In this document: positions 57,787-64,000 of the stretch, piece by piece | Position numbering within the stretch: position 1 is the first letter of the stretch | Layout: each line of letters begins with the position of its first letter | Assembly: GCF_020982545.1 (NCBI RefSeq) | Contig: NZ_JAJKLK010000026.1 | Location: forward strand, 62,001 to 126,000 | Direction: 5' to 3' | Length of the DNA: 64,000 bases | Origin: Streptomyces sp. MNU76 | GTDB lineage: Bacteria; Actinomycetota; Actinomycetes; Streptomycetales; Streptomycetaceae | Made by a program: the position numbers and the translations under genes | The notes under the pieces: generated by a model | Database searches by the model: none | The model's input: only the letters and a program-made list of their open reading frames with translations | Told to the model about the DNA's origin: nothing

Positions 57787-58350
57787 TCAGTCGTTCACGC
57801 CGGAGGTCTTCTCGATGAGGCGGGTGAACACGATGAGCGCGCCCAGGGCAGGCAGCAGACCGGCCAGTGTCCACAGGACGCAGAAGCCCGCCGACGCGCT
57901 GACCGTCATGAGCAGCAGCGTGGGCGCGTCCTCGGAGATCCCGGCCATCAGCAGCAGGAACACGATGGACAGGATCCCCATGCCGATGATGGTGAAGAAC
58001 GGCCACAGATAGTGGACGACGGGGAGGAGGCGGGCCTTTCTCGCCTTGCGCAGAAAGGTGTTGTCGCAGGCGCGGGTGATCATCGCCAGGACGGCGAACA
58101 CGGAGCCGATGATGACGCCCACCATGGAGACGGCGACGCCCAGCACCTCGTCCATCGGCAGGTCGTCGTCGTGCCCGATCCAGGCGCCCCCGAGACCGCC
58201 GAGCGTCGCCGCCAGCGGTTCCCCCCACCACCAGCTCCGCAGGCTCACATGGACGACCCCCATGAACTCCTTGAAGTACTTGTTCCCCGTGGTGCGTCCC
58301 GAGGGCTCCTCCGGGGAGGAGTCGGTGTCGGTCCGCGGTTCTGTGCCCAT
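57787..58350 (-). CDS. Four-helix membrane protein of unknown function
   Basis: A 187-residue integral membrane protein. A charged N-terminus (MGTEPRTDTDSSPEEPSGRT) is followed by four hydrophobic segments: LGVAVSMVGVIIGSVFAVLA, FFTIIGMGILSIVFLLLMAG, PTLLLMTVSASAGFCVLWTL and a short one near the start (LAATLGGLGGAWIGH). ATG start. The small protein at 58423-58626 lies just upstream on the same strand. No family recognised. Confidence 0.7.
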   Translation of the reverse strand: MGTEPRTDTDSSPEEPSGRTTGNKYFKEFMGVVHVSLRSWWWGEPLAATLGGLGGAWIGHDDDLPMDEVLGVAVSMVGVIIGSVFAVLAMITRACDNTFLRKARKARLLPVVHYLWPFFTIIGMGILSIVFLLLMAGISEDAPTLLLMTVSASAGFCVLWTLAGLLPALGALIVFTRLIEKTSGVND

Positions 58351-58422
58351 GCAAGCCCAGCCCGATGGTGGTCTGTCCCGCCGAGCCCCTCACGCACGGC
58401 TCGTCTCTGTCGCGTCACTTCG

Positions 58423-58626
58423 TCACGGGCCGGGCAGGAGGTCCCCACCACCCCGCTGGTGTCTCTCCGCCTCCACCGCGGCCTCGTACCTGCCCATGTC
58501 CCGTATCGCGTCGTACAGCGACGCGCAGCGCTCGGCGCGCGTTTCCGGGGGCTTCAAGGCGCTCCTCGGGTCGAAGTCACGTGTGCCTGGCTTGTGTTCA
58601 CGGAGCTCGCGAAAAGAGCTGTTCAC
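58423..58626 (-). CDS. Small charged protein upstream of the membrane protein
   Basis: A 67-residue polar protein from GTG 58626 (AAAGGCGG about 8 bases upstream): MNSSFRELREHKPGTRDFDP then LYDAIRDMGRYEAAVEAERH. Composition looks coding, with no membrane helix. It ends 72 bases before the membrane protein and may share its transcript. Function not recognised. Confidence 0.5.
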   Translation of the reverse strand: MNSSFRELREHKPGTRDFDPRSALKPPETRAERCASLYDAIRDMGRYEAAVEAERHQRGGGDLLPGP

Positions 58627-58941
58627 CGCTGGTACCGCCTTTCGTGTGTGTCGGACGGACTACGGAACAAAAAGGCGCAAACTGCGCTCAACCATAGGCC
58701 GGTTCCGTCGACAAGGCCCCTCGTGGTGACGTTCGGGTGAACATCGGCTGAATTCTGCGGGGTGCGGCGGGTGGTGTCACCCGTTCGACTCAGAGGGCTC
58801 CGCGGCCGACGTGCGGCCCCCGCGCGGTGGCGCGAGGGCAAAGAATCGGTCGTGAAGGGTGAACTCTTTTGCGAAAACGGGTACTTACTCGTGCGTCAGT
58901 TGCTATTGACGGCTCGCCTGCCGATTGGGACGGTAGTGCAC
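58627..58941. other. Divergent promoter region upstream of the GH5 gene
   Basis: 315 bases without a gene. The last 90 bases are comparatively A/T-rich (GCGAAAACGGGTACTTACTC), as expected for the GH5 promoter. ACATGTCAA occurs twice at the start (58940 and 58958). No CebR box is present. Confidence 0.4.
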
Positions 58942-60825
58942 ATGTCAAATGTGGCGGACATGTCAAGATTGCGCACTCGTCTGCTCGGTGTCCTGATCCT
59001 CGTCACCGGCTTCCTGACCACGGCGGGCCCTGCCCGGCCCGCCTCCGCTCTCACTGACGAACTCTGGTTCGACGCCCAGGCCGCGGCCACCCTCACGGTC
59101 GACGGCGGCACCTTCAAGGACGGTCTCGGCCGCGAGGTCGTCCTGCGTGGCTACAACGTCTCGGGGGAGACGAAACTCAAGGAGAACAACGGTCTGCCCT
59201 TCGCCTCGGTCGCCGACGCGAGGAAGTCGGCGACCGCGCTCAGGGCGCTCGGCGGCGGCAACTCCGTGCGCTTCCTGCTCTCCTGGGCGTACGCGGAACC
59301 GGTGCGCGGGCAGGTGAGCTCCGCCTACCTGTCGGCGGCCACCGCGCAGATGGGCGCGTTCCTGGACGCCGGGATCAAGGTCTACCCCGACTTCCACCAG
59401 GATCTCTACTCCCGCTGGCTGTTCGACTCCGACAGCTGGTACACCGGCGACGGCGCCCCCAAGTGGGCTGTCGACCTCGGTGACTACCCCGACGAGTACT
59501 GCGGGATCTGTCCGTTCTGGGGCCAGAACATCACCTCCAACGCGGCCGTCACGAAGGCGACGTACGACTTCTGGCACAACACCTACGGGCTCCAGGACTC
59601 CTTCCTGGACACCGCGCAGAAGACCATGACCTACATGAAGGCGAACCTCACGGCCGCCCAGTTCCAGGGCGTCGTCGGCTTCGACCCGTGGAACGAGCCG
59701 CATCCCGGGAAGCTCGACTCCGGGCAGACCAGCCGGACGTGGGAGAAGAACGTCCTGTGGCCGTTCTACGTCAAGTTCCGCGCCCGGATGGACTCGGCGG
59801 GCTGGCAGTCCAAGCCGGCGTTCGTCGAGCCCAACCTCTTCTGGAACGCCAACATCGACTTCCAGAGGCAGGAGGGCGGTCTCCTCGACGCGGGCACGAT
59901 CGGACCGCGCTACGTCTTCAACACCCACTTCTACGACCAGAAGGCGATCTCCGGCATCTTCATGTGGGGCAAGGCGGGGAACGGCCAGTACGTGAACGAC
60001 TTCGGGACCGTCCGTGACCGCGCCGCCGCCGGCGGCACCACGGCGGTCGTCAGCGAGTTCGGGCACCCGCTCAGCGGCTCGGTCTCCGACAAGGCGCCCA
60101 CGGTCTACAAGGCCATGTACCAGGCCCTCGACTCCCGGGTGAAGGGCGTCGACTGGTGGTCGAACCCGGCCGCCTCCGGCCCGGTCCTCTCCGGTTCCCA
60201 GTGGCAGTGGGACATCTACTGGGGCCGCCACCACGAGCTGATGAACGACAACCCCGACAAGGTGCAGGTCGAGGGCGACGCCTGGAACGGCGAGGACCTC
60301 TCCGCCGTACGGCTCGACGACTCCGGCACGGCCGTGCTCCGCCAGGACGCCCGGATGCTGGACCGGATCTACCCGAGCGCCACCGCGGGCAAGGCCGTCG
60401 CCTTCACCTACGAGGACCGCTCGCGCGACGGCTCCACGACGCTGACGTGGAACCCGGTGCCCGGCTCCCTGCCGAACGTCTCCTCGCTCGTCGGCTCCGG
60501 CCAGTACTCCCTGCTGGTCTGGCGCTCGGACGGCAGCACCGAACCGACCGAGCTGCACCTGCCGGCGTCCTTCCCCACCGCGTCCACCACGGTGGTGTCC
60601 GACCTCGGGGTGACGGCCGCGCCGCCGGCGTACACCACCTCCACGCCGATCGCCGCCGCCAGGGAACCCGGTGGCACCGGCAGCCGCCGCCTGCTCCTCA
60701 CCGCCGCCGACTCGGGCAAGCTGCACTACGCCCTGGTCACCAACGGCGCGACAGCCCCGACCGCGACGCAGCTGAGCGCGGCGCGGACGGAGCTGTCGAA
60801 CTGGCTGACCGCCAGGTTCAGTTAG
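58942..60825 (+). CDS. Secreted GH5-family hydrolase (endoglycosylceramidase/cellulase-like)
   Basis: An extracellular glycoside hydrolase of 627 residues. ATG 58942 precedes a signal peptide (TRLLGVLILVTGFLTTAGPA, cleaved near ASA-LTD); ATG 58960 is the alternative. The (beta/alpha)8 domain begins VDGGTFKDGLGREVVLRGYN. The acid/base glutamate is in GVVGFDPWNEPHPGKL and the nucleophile in TTAVVSEFGHPLSG. DFHQDLYSRWLF is typical of the endoglycosylceramidase-like GH5 branch. The C-terminal part (about 480-600) is a beta-sandwich-like domain. Its substrate could be glycolipid or beta-glucan. It overlaps the convergent propeller gene by 8 bases. Confidence 0.92.
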   Translation: MSNVADMSRLRTRLLGVLILVTGFLTTAGPARPASALTDELWFDAQAAATLTVDGGTFKDGLGREVVLRGYNVSGETKLKENNGLPFASVADARKSATALRALGGGNSVRFLLSWAYAEPVRGQVSSAYLSAATAQMGAFLDAGIKVYPDFHQDLYSRWLFDSDSWYTGDGAPKWAVDLGDYPDEYCGICPFWGQNITSNAAVTKATYDFWHNTYGLQDSFLDTAQKTMTYMKANLTAAQFQGVVGFDPWNEPHPGKLDSGQTSRTWEKNVLWPFYVKFRARMDSAGWQSKPAFVEPNLFWNANIDFQRQEGGLLDAGTIGPRYVFNTHFYDQKAISGIFMWGKAGNGQYVNDFGTVRDRAAAGGTTAVVSEFGHPLSGSVSDKAPTVYKAMYQALDSRVKGVDWWSNPAASGPVLSGSQWQWDIYWGRHHELMNDNPDKVQVEGDAWNGEDLSAVRLDDSGTAVLRQDARMLDRIYPSATAGKAVAFTYEDRSRDGSTTLTWNPVPGSLPNVSSLVGSGQYSLLVWRSDGSTEPTELHLPASFPTASTTVVSDLGVTAAPPAYTTSTPIAAAREPGGTGSRRLLLTAADSGKLHYALVTNGATAPTATQLSAARTELSNWLTARFS

Positions 60826-62083
60826 CCGAAGGACCGGTCCAGTCGGCGGGCACCTTCGCCACACGCACCCGCTGGGGGTGGTCGCCGACTGCGACGGACA
60901 CGGTCTTCTTCCCGGTGGCGAAGTCGATCGCCGTGACCTGGTCGGCGCCGCTCTCGGAGACCACGCAGGACTTGCCGTCACCGCTGACGGTCGACCAGTA
61001 CGGCTTGGAGACGGGGACCAGCGGGCCCTCCTGGAGGGTCGCGCGGTCCACGACGGTCGCGTAGTCGTCCATCGTGCCCGCGATGCACAGCTTGGTGCCG
61101 TCCGGCTTCATCGTCAGACCGTGGTGGCGGGAGTCGTTGACGAAGGTGGTGCGGTCGTCGCTGACCCCGGGGGACTTCGGCAGGGTCTTGGTGCGGGTGA
61201 TCTTGTCCGTGGTGATGTCGTACTCGAAGAAGCCGTTGAAGAACGACACCTGGAAGTACAGCTTGGTCTCGTCGGGCGAGAACGCGGCGGGCCGGACGGC
61301 GTCCGAGTAGTCGTTCAGTCCGATGGCGTTGAGCCGCTCGCGCATGTCGATCACCTTCACCTGCTGGAAGGTGTTCGCGTCGGCGACCGTGATCTTCCGG
61401 TCGCCCTTCGTCCAGTCCAGCCAGGGCGCGTCGGTCTGGGTGTTCACATCGCCGATCGCCATGTTCCAGATGTACTTGCCGTCCTTGGTGAAGATGTTCT
61501 CGTGCGGCTTGTCGCCGGTCTTGAACGAACCGACCTGCTTGCCGGTGACGATGTCCAGGACGTGCACGGTGTTCCCCGTCGACGCGGACACCGCGACGCG
61601 CTTGCCGTCGGGGGAGACCGCCATGTGGTCGGCGCGGTAACCGGACACCGCGAAGCGCCAGTTGACGGCGCCGGTCCTGATGTCGATGGAGACCACGTCG
61701 GCGAAGCTCGGCCGGGAGACCACCATGGAGGAGCCGTCCGGTGTGGAGTACATGTCGTCCACGAACTGGTCGTGGCCCTCGCCCACGCTGTTGCGGATCG
61801 TCATGAACGCGATCCACCGGATCGGGTTGGCGTTGATCTCCGCCATCCGCGCGTCCTTGTCGGGGATGACGTTGACCCGGCCGATCTTCGCGAAGTCGCC
61901 GGAGGACTTGATGACGTCCGCGGTGCCCTCCCAGTTGTTGCCCACGAACATCACCTCCCGCAGGTCGGCGGCGGCACTCGCCGGGGTCGCGGTCGCCGCG
62001 GCGGAGGCGGTCAGCGCGAGCGCGACGGCGACGGCACCGAGATGCCGGCTTCTGCGACTACGGGGGGCGGGGGAGAGGGGCAT
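60818..62083 (-). CDS. Secreted YncE-like beta-propeller protein
   Basis: A 421-residue exported protein. The signal peptide (HLGAVAVALALTASAAATAT) ends near ASA-AAD. The mature part is a seven-bladed YVTN/YncE-like propeller: STPDGSSMVVSRPSFADVVS, HMAVSPDGKRVAVSASTGNT, VHVLDIVTGKQVGSFKTGDK, GLTMKPDGTKLCIAGTMDDY and VTAIDFATGKKTVSVAVGDH repeat the blade pattern. Such proteins bind surfaces or small molecules; no catalytic residues are evident. It is divergent from a TetR-family gene that probably represses it. Confidence 0.85.
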   Translation of the reverse strand: MPLSPAPRSRRSRHLGAVAVALALTASAAATATPASAAADLREVMFVGNNWEGTADVIKSSGDFAKIGRVNVIPDKDARMAEINANPIRWIAFMTIRNSVGEGHDQFVDDMYSTPDGSSMVVSRPSFADVVSIDIRTGAVNWRFAVSGYRADHMAVSPDGKRVAVSASTGNTVHVLDIVTGKQVGSFKTGDKPHENIFTKDGKYIWNMAIGDVNTQTDAPWLDWTKGDRKITVADANTFQQVKVIDMRERLNAIGLNDYSDAVRPAAFSPDETKLYFQVSFFNGFFEYDITTDKITRTKTLPKSPGVSDDRTTFVNDSRHHGLTMKPDGTKLCIAGTMDDYATVVDRATLQEGPLVPVSKPYWSTVSGDGKSCVVSESGADQVTAIDFATGKKTVSVAVGDHPQRVRVAKVPADWTGPSAN

Positions 62084-62246
62084 GTCGGATCCTCCTGCGC
62101 GGGCGGAGTCTGAACAGGGCAGTTTTCAGAGCAGACTTACTGGAAAGTAAGGAACGGGCCCGCTTCGCCACAAGACCAGGGACACGACAAAATCGAGCGA
62201 CGGCGGCATCGGCCGTCGTACGGTGAGTCCGTCGGAAGGGAGAAAC

Positions 62247-62996
62247 GTGTCGGGCAGGCTCAAACAGCCCACCGGCCGTTACGGGGGCAGATCCGCGGCG
62301 GAGCGCCGGGCCGAGCGCCGGGACCGCTTCCTCGACGCCGGGTTGCAGCTCTTCGGCGACAGCCCCGGCTTCCGGGGGACCACGATCGCGGCGCTGAGCG
62401 AGGCCGCCGGGTTGTCGACCCGCCAGTTCTACGAGGAGTTCCACTCCCTGGAGGACGTGCTCGCCGCCCTCCACCTGCGGGTCAACGACTGGGCCGAGGA
62501 GGCCGCGTTCACCGGGCTCGCCACGGCCCAGGGGCGGCCGATCGCCGAGCGGGCCACCGCGGCGTTCCACGCCTACGCCGCCAATGTCACCGGCGACCCG
62601 CGCCGGCTGCGCATCACCTTCACCGAGATCGTCGGCGTCAGCCCCCGGATGGAGCGCCAGCGCCTCGAACGCCGCGCCCGCTGGATCGACTTCATCTGCG
62701 CCGAGGCCGACGCCGCGGCGGAACGCGGCGAAGCCGTCCACCGCGACTACCGCATCGCCGCCACCGCCTTCATCGGCAGCGTCAACGGCCTCCTCCACGA
62801 CTGGCAGGCCGGCTGGGTCGACGCCCCCTCGACGAGGTCGTCGACGAACTGGTCGGCCTGCTGCTGGGAATACTCCGCCCGCCGGGTTGGCGACCGGAGC
62901 AGGGCGCAGGGGTGGAGCGGTAGGGGGCGGCAGGGTGGTTCTGCGGGTGTGGGTGTGGGTGCGTGGGGCTTCCCGCGCAGTTCCCCGCGCCCCTGA
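62247..62996 (+). CDS. TetR-family regulator with late frameshift
   Basis: Transcriptional repressor, GTG 62247 with GGAAGGGAG just upstream. The N-terminal helix-turn-helix is clear: FLDAGLQLFGDSPGFRGTTI then AALSEAAGLSTRQFYEEFHS. The ligand domain continues normally to GLLHDWQAGWVDAP at about 62826. There the frame turns to low-complexity sequence and runs to 62996. One additional C in the CCCC run of GACGCCCCCTCGACGAG would give LDEVVDELVGLLLGILRPP and a stop at 62923, exactly the expected family ending. It is divergent from the YncE-like gene. The disruption affects only the last helix. Confidence 0.85.
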   Translation: MSGRLKQPTGRYGGRSAAERRAERRDRFLDAGLQLFGDSPGFRGTTIAALSEAAGLSTRQFYEEFHSLEDVLAALHLRVNDWAEEAAFTGLATAQGRPIAERATAAFHAYAANVTGDPRRLRITFTEIVGVSPRMERQRLERRARWIDFICAEADAAAERGEAVHRDYRIAATAFIGSVNGLLHDWQAGWVDAPSTRSSTNWSACCWEYSARRVGDRSRAQGWSGRGRQGGSAGVGVGAWGFPRSSPRP

Positions 62997-63020
62997 AGCA
63001 GGGGCTGCGCCCCGTGCTTT
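62965..63020. repeat. Second copy of the dispersed Streptomyces repeat
   Basis: Shares CGCGCAGTTCCCCGCGCCCC, then CTGAAG/CTGAAAAG, GGGGCTGCGCCCC and CGTG with the element at 19677-19791, but lacks the distal inverted arm. Two copies of TTTCAGGCCCGCAG follow (63018 and 63042). It is placed between the end of the TetR gene and a convergent glycosyltransferase. Confidence 0.8.
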
Positions 63021-63068
63021 CAGGCCCGCAGAGCCGTCGTCTTTCAGGCCCGCAGGCGTCCTCGCACC

Positions 63069-64000
63069 TCAACCGGCCAGACGGTTCACCGCGGTCAGGA
63101 CCGGGGCCACTCCGTCCTCCGTGCGCAGTTCGGCGGCCAGGGTCCGGGCGCGGTGGGCGTACGACGGGTCGCCGGTCGCCCGGCGCAGGGCGACCGTCAG
63201 GGCGGTGGCGGTGAAGCCCCGCAGGGGGACGGCCCCCGGCGACACCCCGAGGGCGACCAATCGGGCCGCCCAGAAACCCTCGTCGAACTGCACCGGCACC
63301 GGTACGGCCGGGACCCCGGCGCGCAGGCCGGCCCCCGTCGTGCCCGCGCCCGCGTGGTGCACGACGGCCGCCGTCCTCGGGAAGAGCAGCGAGTGCGGCA
63401 CCTCGCCCACGGTGAACATGTCGTCGCCCTCGCCCCGCAGTTCGCCCCAGCCCCGCTGGATCACCCCGCGCAGCCCGGCCGCCCGCAGGGCCCGTACGAC
63501 CTCGCCGCTCATCCGCTCGGGATCGGGCACGGTGGCGCTGCCCAGGCCCACGAAGACCGGCGGCGGACCGGCGTCGAGGAAGTCAAGCAGCGGGGCGGGC
63601 AGCCGGTCCTCGCGGTCGTGGGGCCACCAGTAGCCGGTGACGTCCAGCCCGGCCCGCCAGTCCCCGGGGCGTGGCACCACCCGGGGACTGAAGCCGTGGA
63701 ACACCGGCCGGTCCGGCCGTTCCCGGGCGCGCCGCGCCGCAGTCGGGCCGGTGGGCGCGAGTCCGTACTCGGCGCGCAGCCTGCGCACCTCCTCCTTGAA
63801 GATCCACTCGACGGCCGCGTTCACCGCGTGCCCCGCCGCCCGGTTGCCGAGCGGACCCCAGGAACGCACCCCGGTCATCGGGGGCGCGAAGTCCCTTGTC
63901 GGCGCCAGGGGTTGGAGGTTGACGCCCAGGCTCGGGATCGACAGGCCCTGGGCGATGGTGTGGCCAAGGGGCGCGAGGGTGCCCGCCAGCAGCAGGGCGT
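63069..64000 (-). CDS. GT1-family glycosyltransferase (5' end outside window)
   Basis: The C-terminal 310 residues of a macrolide/UDP-glucuronosyl-type glycosyltransferase; the frame is open to base 64000. The nucleotide-sugar-binding half is visible: PPPVFVGLGSATVPDPERMS, GVIQRGWGELRGEGDDMFTV and VPHSLLFPRTAAVVHHAGAG followed by TTGAGLRAGVPAVPVPVQFD. The HHAGAGTT...PVPVQFDE signature is characteristic of GT1 sterol/antibiotic glucosyltransferases. Donor and acceptor are unknown. An internal ATG at 63878 is not the real start, since conserved sequence extends upstream. Confidence 0.92.
   Translation of the reverse strand, partial: ALLLAGTLAPLGHTIAQGLSIPSLGVNLQPLAPTRDFAPPMTGVRSWGPLGNRAAGHAVNAAVEWIFKEEVRRLRAEYGLAPTGPTAARRARERPDRPVFHGFSPRVVPRPGDWRAGLDVTGYWWPHDREDRLPAPLLDFLDAGPPPVFVGLGSATVPDPERMSGEVVRALRAAGLRGVIQRGWGELRGEGDDMFTVGEVPHSLLFPRTAAVVHHAGAGTTGAGLRAGVPAVPVPVQFDEGFWAARLVALGVSPGAVPLRGFTATALTVALRRATGDPSYAHRARTLAAELRTEDGVAPVLTAVNRLAG

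Overview
The window is high-GC actinobacterial DNA and almost certainly a Streptomyces chromosome. The signs are strong third-position G/C, frequent GTG starts, GGAGG-type ribosome sites, a CebR-type operator in front of a cellulase, a subtilisin-inhibitor gene, SpoIIE-type phosphatases, a SapB/AmfS lanthipeptide cluster and a dispersed repeat built around CGCGCAGTTCCCCGCGCCCC. The mix of secreted hydrolases, peptide export, regulators and insertion sequences suggests an accessory or arm-proximal region. No tRNA, rRNA or CRISPR array was seen.

Layout. 1-5.1 kb (minus strand): a sugar-type ABC importer (binding protein, a frame-broken RbsA-like ATPase, permease) running into an amidohydrolase cut by the window edge. 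5.7-13.5 kb: a GAF-LuxR regulator, a flavoprotein, two decayed gene remnants, a PhyH dioxygenase divergent from an AraC regulator, an ArsB/NhaD-like transporter and a first SpoIIE phosphatase. 14.2-19.8 kb: CebR box plus GH9 cellulase, a Fic-type toxin-antitoxin pair, a large sigma-like/ricin-fold membrane protein and a palindromic repeat. 19.9-25.3 kb: a frame-broken lactate monooxygenase-type gene, an SSI inhibitor, small proteins, a STAS antagonist, a Ppx/GppA phosphatase and a GNAT.

25.3-33 kb: a Zur-like box precedes a solute-binding protein, a double permease gene interrupted by two insertion sequences at one CTAG site, and an MFS exporter; this looks like metal-complex uptake and export. 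33-39.3 kb: a peptide export cassette (NHLM-type ABC protein, C39 peptidase-ABC, HlyD protein) with a cysteine-free GG-leader precursor peptide. 40-43.7 kb: a secreted S1 protease with a repetitive acidic tail and a second SpoIIE phosphatase. 44-51.8 kb: the amf/ram (SapB-type) cluster: response regulator, two ABC half transporters (one frame-broken), a 38-residue AmfS precursor and the LanKC synthetase. 52-64 kb: a third SpoIIE phosphatase with hexapeptide repeats, a phosphoesterase, an XdhC protein, two tandem secreted beta-barrel proteins, a GH5 hydrolase, a YncE-like beta-propeller with a divergent TetR regulator, and a partial glycosyltransferase.

Two themes stand out. First, two independent ribosomal-peptide export systems lie within 20 kb: the lanthipeptide cluster, and a second cassette whose precursor has no cysteine and no nearby modifying enzyme. 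Second, at least six otherwise well-conserved genes carry small frame disruptions. Several look like single-base losses in G/C runs, so residual assembly error must be excluded before these genes are called pseudogenes.
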